DNA of 13,192 bases from Gammaproteobacteria bacterium (GTDB lineage: Bacteria; Pseudomonadota; Gammaproteobacteria; UBA6429; Thiohalophilaceae): NCBI GenBank assembly GCA_024641445.1, contig JAHEDA010000044.1, forward strand, positions 1 to 13,192, written 5' to 3'. The position numbers were made by a program, and so were the translations under genes. Under the pieces are notes generated by a model, which did not search any database, was not told the DNA's origin, and saw only the letters and a program-made list of their open reading frames with translations. Positions 1 to 7,208 of this stretch are shown here, piece by piece (positions within the stretch are counted from its first letter, which is position 1; the number at the start of each line of letters is the position of its first letter).

Positions 1-383
1 GTATTCAGGTCAACGAAGGACCCTATACCCACGAGGCATCCACGACGGCCCTGAACTTTGTCAGGGCCGCTCTGGAAGCGGGTCACGAAATCTTCCGTGT
101 GTTCTTCTATCACGATGGCGTAAACAACGGCACGCGCTACACCACGCCACCCCAGGACGATCGCAATATCGTCAATGCGTGGTCAGAGTTGGCGGCAAAG
201 CACAATATCGACTTGGTGCTTTGTGTAGCCGCTGCACAGCGTCGCGGCATCGTCGATGAAGGCGAACAGAAGCGTAATGGTAAAGACGGCAATAACATTG
301 CTCCCGGTTTCCGTATTTCTGGCCTGGGTCAATTGATTGAAGCCGGCATCCAGGCAGAGCGCCTGGTTGTGTTTGGCGATTAA
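1..383 (+). CDS. dsrE: DsrE, sulfurtransferase subunit of DsrEFH (5' end missing)
   Basis: DsrE is a cytoplasmic subunit of the DsrE2F2H2 hexamer, which passes persulfide sulfur to DsrC in sulfur-oxidising bacteria. The reading frame enters at base 3 and reads IQVNEGPY and then FRVFFYHDGVNN, both typical of DsrE. The ATG-like start inside the window (GTG at 99) lies in the middle of the conserved fold, so the gene begins upstream of the window. By recall of the A. vinosum protein about four codons are missing. With that offset the cysteine in LVLCVAAAQRRG becomes Cys78, the known sulfur-accepting residue. It ends in DRLVVFGD-like sequence (ERLVVFGD). dsrF starts 10 bp downstream. Identity is very secure; only the N-terminus is unseen. 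Confidence 0.96.
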   Translation, partial: IQVNEGPYTHEASTTALNFVRAALEAGHEIFRVFFYHDGVNNGTRYTTPPQDDRNIVNAWSELAAKHNIDLVLCVAAAQRRGIVDEGEQKRNGKDGNNIAPGFRISGLGQLIEAGIQAERLVVFGD

Positions 384-393
384 GGGGAAGCAC

Positions 394-801
394 ATGTCAG
401 AAACTAAAAATTTCATGTACCTCAATCGCAGAGCTCCCTACGGAACTGTTTATGCGTGGGAATCCCTTGAAGTTGTACTAATCGGTGCTGCCTTTGAGCA
501 GAACGTTAGCCTGGCTTTCATTGGAGACGGCATTTATCAGCTCCTGAAAGGTCAGAACACGACCGAGCTTGGGATTAAGAACTTTTCACCAACCTACAAC
601 GCACTGGGTGATTACGACGTCAACAAGATCTATGTTGAAAAAGAATCACTCGATGCGCGTGGCCTGACGGTCGCTGATCTACTGCCGCTCGTTTACGAAG
701 ATGCTGATGAAGACTATGCGGAGAAAGATTCAATCCGTGTCGTTACTGCAGCCGAGCTGGCAGAAATCATCGATCAGCAGGACGTAGTGCTGAGTTTCTA
801 A
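394..801 (+). CDS. dsrF: DsrF, sulfurtransferase subunit of DsrEFH
   Basis: This is the 135-residue DsrE/F-like subunit of the cytoplasmic DsrEFH sulfurtransferase. I chose the ATG at 394 (MSETKNFMYLNRRAPYGT). It follows an AGGGGA ribosome site 5 bp upstream and matches the family start, whereas the longer frame from 337 would overlap dsrE by 47 bp. The motifs FMYLNRRAPYGT, AFIGDGIYQLLKGQ and KNFSPTYNALGDY are those of DsrF. There is no cysteine anywhere in the protein, which fits the view that DsrF is structural or a docking subunit while DsrE and DsrH carry the active cysteines. The acidic C-terminal third (EDADEDYAEKD) is a further visible trait. It sits between dsrE and dsrH in an evident operon. 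Confidence 0.95.
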   Translation: MSETKNFMYLNRRAPYGTVYAWESLEVVLIGAAFEQNVSLAFIGDGIYQLLKGQNTTELGIKNFSPTYNALGDYDVNKIYVEKESLDARGLTVADLLPLVYEDADEDYAEKDSIRVVTAAELAEIIDQQDVVLSF

Positions 802-814
802 GGGGGAGACAACA

Positions 815-1123
815 ATGGCGATGTTACACACTGTAAATAAATCACCCTTCGAGCGCGATGCACTCGAGACCTGTCTCCGTCTGGCTGCCAAAGGCAGTTC
901 CGTGCTGTTCATTGAAGATGGTGTATATGGCGCAATGAAAGGAACGTCTTTTAGCACTACGCTAAGCAACGCCATGAAGGATAAAACCTTCTATGTACTT
1001 GGTCCTGATCTCAAGGCCAGGGGCGTTGATGCAAGCCGACTGATCGACGGTATTAAAGTTGTTGATTACGCAGGCTTCGTAGATTTGACCGTCAAGCATG
1101 AAAAGGTCAGCGCTTGGGTCTGA
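815..1123 (+). CDS. dsrH: DsrH, sulfurtransferase subunit of DsrEFH (TusB-like)
   Basis: DsrH is the smallest subunit (102 residues) of the DsrEFH hexamer and is homologous to TusB. A strong GGGGGAG ribosome site lies at 802-808 and the ATG at 815. The protein begins MAMLHTVNKSPF and carries a cysteine at residue 20 (LETCLRLAAKG), the position of the conserved DsrH cysteine described in A. vinosum. The segment IEDGVYGAMKGT matches the DsrH/TusB fold. In this pathway DsrEFH receives sulfur from rhodanese/TusA-type donors and transfers it to DsrC, encoded 38 bp downstream. The co-presence of DsrE, F and H separates sulfur oxidisers from sulfate reducers. Confidence 0.95.
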   Translation: MAMLHTVNKSPFERDALETCLRLAAKGSSVLFIEDGVYGAMKGTSFSTTLSNAMKDKTFYVLGPDLKARGVDASRLIDGIKVVDYAGFVDLTVKHEKVSAWV

Positions 1124-1161
1124 TGGACGACATTTAGGATAACCTCAACGAGGAGAATACC

Positions 1162-1494
1162 ATGGGTATTGAAGTAAACGGCAAGACATACGAGACCGAC
1201 GAAGAAGGCTACCTGGCCAACCTGAGCGAGTGGAACCCGGAAGTGGGTAGTGCTATGGCGAAGCTGGACAACTGCGACCTGACCGAGAGCCACTGGGAAG
1301 TTATCAACTTCCTGCGTGAGTACTATGAAGAGTATCAGATCGCTCCTGCTGTCCGCGTTCTGACCAAGGCTATCGGCAAGAAGCTTGGCCCAGATAAAGG
1401 CAACAGCAAGTATCTGTACGAGCTGTTCCCTTACGGCCCCGGCAAGCAGGCCTGTAAGTATGCGGGTCTGCCCAAGCCGACTGGCTGCGTCTAA
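1162..1494 (+). CDS. dsrC: DsrC, sulfur carrier partner of dissimilatory sulfite reductase
   Basis: DsrC (110 residues) is a small cytoplasmic sulfur carrier. Its flexible C-terminal arm enters the DsrAB active site and in sulfur oxidisers presents persulfide or trisulfide sulfur for oxidation to sulfite. Both redox cysteines are present: Cys98 (KQACKYAG) and the penultimate Cys109 (PTGCV), 11 residues apart as in true DsrC. TusE-type relatives keep only the last one. A third cysteine, Cys38, lies in KLDNCDLTESHWEV. The N-terminal GIEVNGKTYETDEEGYL and the helix FLREYYEEYQIAPAVRVLTKAIGK are family hallmarks. A GAGGAG ribosome site at 1150-1155 precedes the ATG by 6 bp. A strong stem-loop follows the stop codon, which may set dsrC message apart from the membrane-complex genes. 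Confidence 0.98.
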   Translation: MGIEVNGKTYETDEEGYLANLSEWNPEVGSAMAKLDNCDLTESHWEVINFLREYYEEYQIAPAVRVLTKAIGKKLGPDKGNSKYLYELFPYGPGKQACKYAGLPKPTGCV

Positions 1495-1510
1495 TCACTA
1501 GACGACTATC

Positions 1511-1536
1511 AGGAGGGGGGAGAATTTCCCCCTCTT
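1511..1536 (+). terminator. Stem-loop between dsrC and dsrM (attenuator or 3'-end stabiliser)
   Basis: Bases 1513-1519 (GAGGGGG) pair perfectly with 1528-1534 (CCCCCTC). The stem extends by a G-T wobble inside (1520/1527) and by an A-T and a G-T pair outside (1511-1512 with 1535-1536), around a 6-base loop. It starts 16 bp after the dsrC stop. The sequence after the stem (TGTATTTAAC) is only weakly T-rich, so this is not a textbook intrinsic terminator. Partial termination or protection of the dsrC 3' end is more likely than a full stop, because dsrM continues the operon. The pairing is seen directly; the function is inferred. Confidence 0.6.
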
Positions 1537-1581
1537 GTATTTAACTGCGAATAAAAACCAACAGCAGATAGGGGAAGAAGG

Positions 1582-2349
1582 ATGTCGGCATTGTCCGTGT
1601 TCTATGCGATTTTGTTCTATGTCGCGACATTGATTCTGGTTATCGGCGTCGTCCGCAAGATTACGCAATATGCGCGTACGCCTGCACCGCTGAAGATCCC
1701 AACTACACCTGCCCCGACTACTCAAACCGGCGTCGTATTGCGCATGGCGCGTGAAGTCGTTCTGTTCTCCAGCCTGTTCAAGTCCAATAAGTGGACCTGG
1801 ATATTTGGATGGCTATTTCATTTTTCATTGTTATTGGCGTTTTTCCGTCACCTGCGCTATGCGCTGACACCCGATTGCTTTATCTGGCCCTTGATTGACC
1901 TTGAATTGGTTCAGGCGGCTGGTAAATACGCGGGCCTGGGTATGGCCGCGGGTCTTGTGGGACTGTTTGGCCGCCGCATCTTCGTCGATCGCGTGCGCTA
2001 CATCTCCAGCCCCTCTGACTACTTCATGCTGATCCTGCTGCTCGCCATTGCCGCGAGTGGACTCTCAATGTCTTTTGTCTCTCACCCAGACATTGTGAAC
2101 TTAAAGGGATTCATCCTTAGCCTGATCACCTTGGGCTGGAACGGCTGGGTTAATATGCCCACCGATGGATTGCTCATTACACACCTAACACTCGTTATAC
2201 TACTAATGATCATCTTTCCCATCAGCAAGTTGCTGCATGCGCCAGGTGTATTCTTTAGTCCGACCCGCAATCAGGTCGACAATCCTCGCGAAAAACGCCA
2301 CATCTCTCCCTGGGGCAAGGCCCTGGATGATGCGGAAGCAGACGCGTAA
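1582..2349 (+). CDS. dsrM: DsrM, NarI-like haem b membrane subunit of DsrMKJOP
   Basis: DsrM is the cytochrome b-type integral membrane subunit that pairs with DsrK and exchanges electrons with the quinone pool. The 255-residue protein has about five to six hydrophobic segments: near residues 3-25, 73-88, 110-130, 145-170, 175-190 and 195-218. Four histidines fit the NarI haem ligand pattern: His80 and His90 (WLFHF...FFRHLRY, 10 apart) and His201 and His219 (LLITHLT...SKLLHAPG, 18 apart). The E. coli NarI ligands have the same two spacings. An AAGAAGG ribosome site lies close to the ATG at 1582. dsrK follows 42 bp downstream. The ligand assignment is inferred from spacing. Confidence 0.94.
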   Translation: MSALSVFYAILFYVATLILVIGVVRKITQYARTPAPLKIPTTPAPTTQTGVVLRMAREVVLFSSLFKSNKWTWIFGWLFHFSLLLAFFRHLRYALTPDCFIWPLIDLELVQAAGKYAGLGMAAGLVGLFGRRIFVDRVRYISSPSDYFMLILLLAIAASGLSMSFVSHPDIVNLKGFILSLITLGWNGWVNMPTDGLLITHLTLVILLMIIFPISKLLHAPGVFFSPTRNQVDNPREKRHISPWGKALDDAEADA

Positions 2350-2391
2350 TAATACTGACCATTACAAAAACGGTAGACTGAGGATACGAAA

Positions 2392-3900
2392 GTGGCTGAT
2401 TTCGAAATTCCAGTACTAAATGAATACACCCGCACCCCCGACCTCAAGAAAGGGGTAATGGCGCACCTTAAACCTTTTGTTGCCAAGGAAGTTCTCCAGC
2501 AGCCCCTGAATTTCCCCGGCGAGCTGGTTGAGAATTGGGAAGAAAAGGCAGTTGCGAAACTGGGTGAACTTAAAGGCAAGTACCGCAGCCTGCAGGTATT
2601 CCTGGATATCTGCGTCAAGTGTGGCGCATGTACCGATAAGTGCCATTACTACCTCGGTACCAGTGACGCCAAGAATATGCCAGTTGCGCGTCAGGACCTG
2701 CTGCGTCAGGTCTATCGTCGCTATTACACCTTTGCCGGTAAATTTTGGGCCAAGCTCGGTATGCCCTGGATGGTCGGCGCTAAAGACATGACGAAGGATG
2801 TCCTGGACGACTGGTATAGCTACTATCACCAGTGTTCACAGTGCCGTCGTTGCTCCGTCTACTGCCCTTACGGCATTGATACCGCCGAGATTTCCATGGC
2901 CGCACGTGAGATCATGGATAGCATCGGTGTTGGTCAGAAATACTGTAATGAGATCATCGGCAAGGTCTACAAAATTGGCAATAACCTCGGCCTGCCCGAG
3001 CCTGCCCTAGCAGACACCCTTGAGGGCCTGGAAGAGGAAGTAAAGGCCGACACAGGTGTGGACGTTAAATTCCCGCTCGATGTAAAGGGTGCCGATATCC
3101 TCCTGATTACCCCTTCCGCCGACTTCTTTGCCGAACCCCATGTGGACGGCCTGATCGGTTACGCCAAGGTCTTCCACGAGGCCGGAGTAAACTGGACTAT
3201 GAGTTCGTATGCCTCCGAGGCAGCGAACTTTGGTATGTTTATTGGCAGCTATGAGAACATGCGTCGCATCTCACGCCGTATTCGTAAGGCTGCTTTGGAC
3301 CTCGGCGTCAAGCGCATCGTCTTTGGTGAGTGTGGCCACGCTTGGCGCGTCGCCTACAGCTTCCTGAACACGCTGGCAGGGCCATGGGATTTTCTTGATC
3401 CACGCTACCCTGTGCCACAACACATTTGCGAATTCACCTTTGACCTGATGAAACAGGGTAAGCTCGAATTCGACAAGTCGCAAAATGATCACCGCGTTAT
3501 GACCTATCACGATTCGTGTAACGTGGCGCGCGCCTCGCGCATGGGCGATAAGCCCGGTGGACAGATGACGATCCCGCGCGAGATCATCAAGGCGACTTGC
3601 AACAATTTCCACGACATGCCCAAAGATACTATCGGCGAAGCGACCTTCTGTTGCGGTGGCGGTGGCGGTCTTCTCACGGATGACCTGATGGAGGTGCGCG
3701 TCAAGGGTGCACAACCCCGTATGGAGGCACTCAAGAATGTCGTGGACAACAACGGCGTTACACACATGGCGGCTATCTGCGCCATCTGTAAGGCCCAATT
3801 TACCAAGGTACTGCCCTACTACGGCTTTACCATGGATCAGATCGTGAGCGTGCACCAGTTAGTCAGTGACGCGATCGTTCTGAACCGCAAGACAGACTAA
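2392..3900 (+). CDS. dsrK: DsrK, HdrD-like Fe-S catalytic subunit of DsrMKJOP
   Basis: DsrK is the cytoplasm-facing iron-sulfur subunit related to heterodisulfide reductase HdrD. It is thought to reduce or oxidise the DsrC trisulfide/disulfide and to couple that to DsrM. It has 502 residues and a GTG start at 2392, supported by CTGAGGA 8 bp upstream and by the MADFEIP N-terminus. Two 4Fe-4S motifs lie at Cys74/77/80/84 (CVKCGACTDKC) and Cys148/151/154/158 (CSQCRRCSVYC). Two CCG-type regions follow: Cys314 (FGECGHAW), Cys376 (YHDSCNVA), Cys420-421 (FCCGGGGG) and Cys463/466 (ICAICKAQF). CCG domains hold the noncubane 4Fe-4S cluster in HdrB/HdrD. The protein is complete and shows no missing key cysteine. 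Confidence 0.97.
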   Translation: MADFEIPVLNEYTRTPDLKKGVMAHLKPFVAKEVLQQPLNFPGELVENWEEKAVAKLGELKGKYRSLQVFLDICVKCGACTDKCHYYLGTSDAKNMPVARQDLLRQVYRRYYTFAGKFWAKLGMPWMVGAKDMTKDVLDDWYSYYHQCSQCRRCSVYCPYGIDTAEISMAAREIMDSIGVGQKYCNEIIGKVYKIGNNLGLPEPALADTLEGLEEEVKADTGVDVKFPLDVKGADILLITPSADFFAEPHVDGLIGYAKVFHEAGVNWTMSSYASEAANFGMFIGSYENMRRISRRIRKAALDLGVKRIVFGECGHAWRVAYSFLNTLAGPWDFLDPRYPVPQHICEFTFDLMKQGKLEFDKSQNDHRVMTYHDSCNVARASRMGDKPGGQMTIPREIIKATCNNFHDMPKDTIGEATFCCGGGGGLLTDDLMEVRVKGAQPRMEALKNVVDNNGVTHMAAICAICKAQFTKVLPYYGFTMDQIVSVHQLVSDAIVLNRKTD

Positions 3901-3954
3901 ACAACGAATTACTTTAACAGTTAACACCTGAGCGTTATATACAGGAGAACAGGC

Positions 3955-5907
3955 ATGGCTACTTCTCGCGATGATATGCAGAATGAAAAATTGACCTTCC
4001 GTCGTTTTAAAGACGGCGATCACAGCTGGCGGTCAATGACCGACCAAATCTTCAAGGGTGATCACTCTCACAAGTGCCCCACTTATGTGCATCGCACCCC
4101 ACCCTGTCAGGGCAGCTGCCCTTCTGGTGAGGATATTCGTGGCTGGCTCGACATCGTTCGCGGCATCGAGAAGCCACCAGCAGGTGTCACCATGGAAGAG
4201 TACGCATTCCGTCGCTCTACCAATGCAAACCCCTTCCCCTCCATCATGGGCCGCGTATGTCCGGCACCGTGTGAAGACGGCTGTAACCGCAACCAGGTCG
4301 AAGACAAGGTTGGAATTAACTCGGTTGAACAGTTCATCGGCGACTCAGCACTTGAGGCCGGTCACAAATTTGTATCGGGCAAGGATACCGGCAAGAAGAT
4401 CGCCGTTATCGGTGGTGGCCCCGCAGGTCTGGCAGCCGCTTATCAGCTGCGTCGCCTCGGCCATGGTGTAACCCTGTTTGACAATCACAAGCTGCTCGGC
4501 GGCATGATGCGCTACGGTATCCCTGGTTACCGTACCCCGCGTGACGTCCTCGACGGCGAGATCAAGCGCATCATTGATATGGGTGTCGAGACCCGCATGG
4601 GCGTCAAGGTCGGCGTCGATGTCACGCTTGAGTCCGTCGAAAAAGAATTTGACGCAATCTTGTGGGCCCTCGGTGCCCAGGCTGGCCGTCAACTACCCAT
4701 TCCAAATGCCGACAAGGCCTCTAATTGTCTGACCGGTGTAGACTTCCTGGAGGCCTTCAATGACGGCCGCCTGAAACTGGTCTCTGAGCGTGTTGTTGTA
4801 GTCGGCGGTGGTGATACCTCCATCGACGTCGCCTCGGTCGCGCGTCGCCTTGGTCACATTACCAATATCAATGAGAAAGACCGTCCCGAAAATATCGTGC
4901 TGGGTCACACTGCCCATGACGTTGCGACCTCGGCCACCCGCGAGGGCGCCAAGGTTACCCTGCTGAGCCGCTCCCCCATCGAGAAGATGAATGCCGCTCA
5001 ACACGAAGTGCAAGATGCCCTGCGTGAAGGCGTTACAATCCGTGGTTGCGTCACCCCGGTAGAAGTCATCATGGGTGCAGATGGTCGCGCCAAGGCACTG
5101 CGCGTGCAGGAACTGAAAGAAGACGGCAAGACCCCGATCGAAGGCTCCGAGTTTGATATCGAGGCTGACCTGATCGTTTCCGCCATCGGTCAAGGTGGTG
5201 ATATGAAGGGCCTTGAAGGCTTTGCCAATAAGCGTGGTCTGATCGACGCCGACCAGAACTACCAGATCCCCGGTAAAAAGGGTCACTTCGTTGCCGGCGA
5301 CATCATCCGTCCGCACCTTTTGACTACCGCAATCGGTCAGGCCTCGGTCGCGGTCGAGAGTATCGATCACTACCTCCGTCATGAAGACATGGGCAAGCGT
5401 CCCAAAGTCGACAAGCACCACTTCGACCTGCTCGAAAAACTGCGTGAGACCGGTCTGGCTCCACAGGAGTTCAAGGCCGAGGAGGCTGGCGACATGCGCG
5501 GCACCTCTAGCGCTAAGTGGGCAATCCATAATTACGAAGATCGCTCCAAGCAGGAGATCATCCCGTCTAACAAGCTGTTCCTGGGGCATTTCGAGTTCAC
5601 CCCACGCCACAAGCGTTCCGAGAGCGTGCCGAGTTCAGATGACGTACTGGGTCACTTCCAGGAGCGCATGAAGGGACTCTCCAAGGAGGAGACCGTTGCC
5701 GAGGCGGAGCGTTGCATGAGCTGCGGTATGTGTTTCGAGTGTGACAACTGCGTGATCTTCTGTCCGCAGGATGCCATCTTCCGCGTCAAGAAGACCGAAG
5801 CCACCATGGGTCGTTATGTAGACACCGACTACGCCAAGTGCGTTGGTTGTCACATCTGTGCCGATGTCTGCCCGACTGGCTACATCGACATGGCCCTGGG
5901 TGAATAA
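3955..5907 (+). CDS. dsrL: DsrL, iron-sulfur flavoprotein NAD(P)H:acceptor oxidoreductase
   Basis: DsrL is a cytoplasmic flavoprotein related to the glutamate synthase small subunit. In A. vinosum it is essential for sulfur-globule oxidation and links DsrAB electrons to NAD(P)+. The 650 residues comprise three parts. An N-terminal Fe-S region has Cys41/51/55 and Cys102/106/110 (VCPAPCEDGC). The FAD site GGGPAG is at 153-158, and a second Rossmann motif GGGDTS at 284-289 with VAGD at 446-449 completes the flavin/pyridine-nucleotide core. A linker of about 100 residues leads to a C-terminal ferredoxin domain with Cys587/590/593/596/599/603 and Cys629/632/635/639. GltD lacks this linker and ferredoxin domain. 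About 25 residues (HITNINEKDRPENIVLGHTA region) sit between the GGGD motif and the following strand. The ribosome site AGGAG is at 3943-3947. Confidence 0.96.
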   Translation: MATSRDDMQNEKLTFRRFKDGDHSWRSMTDQIFKGDHSHKCPTYVHRTPPCQGSCPSGEDIRGWLDIVRGIEKPPAGVTMEEYAFRRSTNANPFPSIMGRVCPAPCEDGCNRNQVEDKVGINSVEQFIGDSALEAGHKFVSGKDTGKKIAVIGGGPAGLAAAYQLRRLGHGVTLFDNHKLLGGMMRYGIPGYRTPRDVLDGEIKRIIDMGVETRMGVKVGVDVTLESVEKEFDAILWALGAQAGRQLPIPNADKASNCLTGVDFLEAFNDGRLKLVSERVVVVGGGDTSIDVASVARRLGHITNINEKDRPENIVLGHTAHDVATSATREGAKVTLLSRSPIEKMNAAQHEVQDALREGVTIRGCVTPVEVIMGADGRAKALRVQELKEDGKTPIEGSEFDIEADLIVSAIGQGGDMKGLEGFANKRGLIDADQNYQIPGKKGHFVAGDIIRPHLLTTAIGQASVAVESIDHYLRHEDMGKRPKVDKHHFDLLEKLRETGLAPQEFKAEEAGDMRGTSSAKWAIHNYEDRSKQEIIPSNKLFLGHFEFTPRHKRSESVPSSDDVLGHFQERMKGLSKEETVAEAERCMSCGMCFECDNCVIFCPQDAIFRVKKTEATMGRYVDTDYAKCVGCHICADVCPTGYIDMALGE

Positions 5908-5948
5908 GATCCTCGAACACTAACCAAAACTAGAAGGGTGTTTGGCAA

Positions 5949-6428
5949 ATGATGCGTACCTTGACACTCATGGCGGTGGGGCTGTTACTGGCCCTACCCC
6001 TGACAATACAGGCTAGCGATCTCTTACCCAAAGTCCCGCTCCCTGCGGGTAAGGATAAGTGTGTGGAACCCACCGATGTCATGCGACGCGAGCATATGCA
6101 TTTCATCCTGCATCAGCGTGATGAAACGATGCACAAGGGTATTCGCACTACCAAACACAGCCTCAAGGAATGCATCAATTGCCACAATGCACCCAGGGAA
6201 GATGGCAAGGTTGCACACATTGAAAGCAAGGACCACTTCTGCAATAGCTGTCACAGCTATGCGGCAGTGACCATCGATTGCTTCCAGTGTCACGCCGATA
6301 AACCTGAAAATACCAATTACCGTCACTCGCTGGTGGAGAACACACTTCCCCACCATCCCGAGATGAGCGGGTCTGCACTTACCAAAGATACCCTGAACGT
6401 GCTTGCGACGAAAGGAGACGCCAAATGA
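5949..6428 (+). CDS. dsrJ: DsrJ, periplasmic trihaem cytochrome c of DsrMKJOP
   Basis: DsrJ is the c-type cytochrome of the DsrMKJOP complex and faces the periplasm. The 159-residue protein begins with a hydrophobic signal or anchor (about residues 4-22, ending IQA-SD). It has three haem-binding motifs: CINCH at 75-79, CNSCH at 98-102 and CFQCH at 111-115. A lone cysteine, Cys38 (GKDKCVEP), is upstream of the first motif. In A. vinosum DsrJ the corresponding cysteine is the unusual His/Cys ligand of one haem. Two ATG codons occur in tandem at 5949 and 5952. The AGAAGGG ribosome site (5932-5938) is 10 bp before the first, so I take 5949. The stop codon overlaps the dsrO start (ATGA), implying translational coupling. 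Confidence 0.95.
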   Translation: MMRTLTLMAVGLLLALPLTIQASDLLPKVPLPAGKDKCVEPTDVMRREHMHFILHQRDETMHKGIRTTKHSLKECINCHNAPREDGKVAHIESKDHFCNSCHSYAAVTIDCFQCHADKPENTNYRHSLVENTLPHHPEMSGSALTKDTLNVLATKGDAK

Positions 6429-7180
6429 AGCAACTCCCTACCGATCCCTCCCGTCGTAATTTTCTTGGCAAGACTGCTGCCGCTGGCTTGCTGATCGCAC
6501 CCGGCGTTCTTTTGCATCAGGTTGCGCAGGCTCGTCCTGCCGATGAGGCCGCCAGCAGTAAGGTACGTTGGGGTATGCTGGTTGATACTAATACCTGTAG
6601 CAAGGGTTGTGATGCCTGTGTCACGGCATGCCAGACAGAAAATGGCTGGGGTGGTGAACACAGCAATGAAGTGAAGTCCTCACCTGAACAACAGTCCCAG
6701 TGGATCCGCAAGGTCACGCTCCGCGACAAACAGAATGGACACGAACAATCGCTGCCCCTTATGTGCCAACACTGTGAAACACCACCCTGCGTCGATGTTT
6801 GCCCGACTGGCGCATCAATGAAGCGTGCCGATGGTATCGTCCTGGTTGACAAGCATATTTGTATCGGTTGTCGCTATTGCATGATGGCCTGCCCCTACAA
6901 GGCACGTTCGTTCGTGCATGAAGAGCTGCATGACCAAAAACCTTATGCGCCACGCGGTAAGGGTACGGTGGAAAGCTGCACGATGTGTGTACATCGCGTG
7001 GATAAGGACGGCACACCCGCCTGTGTTGAGGCCTGTAACAAGGCTGGACACCAGGCCATGTGGTTTGGTGACCTGAACAATCCAAATAGTGATATCTCCA
7101 AGCGCCTGAAGGAATACGGTGGCAATCAGATCCGCGCCGATCTCGGTCTGAACACCGGTGTCCGGTATCAGGGCCTATAA
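6425..7180 (+). CDS. dsrO: DsrO, Tat-exported ferredoxin-like subunit of DsrMKJOP
   Basis: DsrO is a periplasmic iron-sulfur protein that should relay electrons between DsrJ and the membrane subunit DsrP. It starts at 6425, overlapping dsrJ by 4 bp, with AAGGAGA 6 bp upstream. Residues 9-15 (SRRNFLG) form a twin-arginine motif, followed by a hydrophobic stretch and an AQA-type cleavage region, so export by Tat is predicted. Sixteen cysteines fall into four groups: CSKGCDACVTAC, CQHCETPPCVDVC, CIGCRYCMMAC, and CTMC with CVEAC. These suffice for four 4Fe-4S clusters in the pattern of the DmsB/NrfC family. Its length (251) is normal for DsrO. dsrP follows 28 bp downstream. Confidence 0.95.
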   Translation: MKQLPTDPSRRNFLGKTAAAGLLIAPGVLLHQVAQARPADEAASSKVRWGMLVDTNTCSKGCDACVTACQTENGWGGEHSNEVKSSPEQQSQWIRKVTLRDKQNGHEQSLPLMCQHCETPPCVDVCPTGASMKRADGIVLVDKHICIGCRYCMMACPYKARSFVHEELHDQKPYAPRGKGTVESCTMCVHRVDKDGTPACVEACNKAGHQAMWFGDLNNPNSDISKRLKEYGGNQIRADLGLNTGVRYQGL

Positions 7181-7208
7181 ACCAACGAATTGCGGGTAGT
7201 CGACGATT

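Noticed and set aside
337..393. A longer dsrF start at 337
   Set aside because: It would overlap the dsrE 3' end, and the family N-terminus and the ribosome site both fit ATG 394.
1114..1140. A possible dsrC-specific promoter (TTGGGT, 15 bp, TAGGAT)
   Set aside because: The -35 match is poor and the spacing is short; a separate dsrC promoter is plausible from the literature but this sequence does not prove it.
3271..3855. A 194-codon minus-strand open frame opposite dsrK
   Set aside because: It is antisense to the CCG-domain region of dsrK, with no family resemblance; it is a shadow frame.
4693..5610. A 305-codon open frame on the minus strand opposite dsrL
   Set aside because: It lies wholly antisense to the well-supported dsrL, shows no recognisable motif, and reflects the codon bias of the + strand gene.
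3902..7191. The octamer AACGAATT occurs before dsrL (near 3903) and before dsrP (near 7183)
   Set aside because: It is a short AT-rich match without symmetry to any start or other element, and two copies are compatible with chance.
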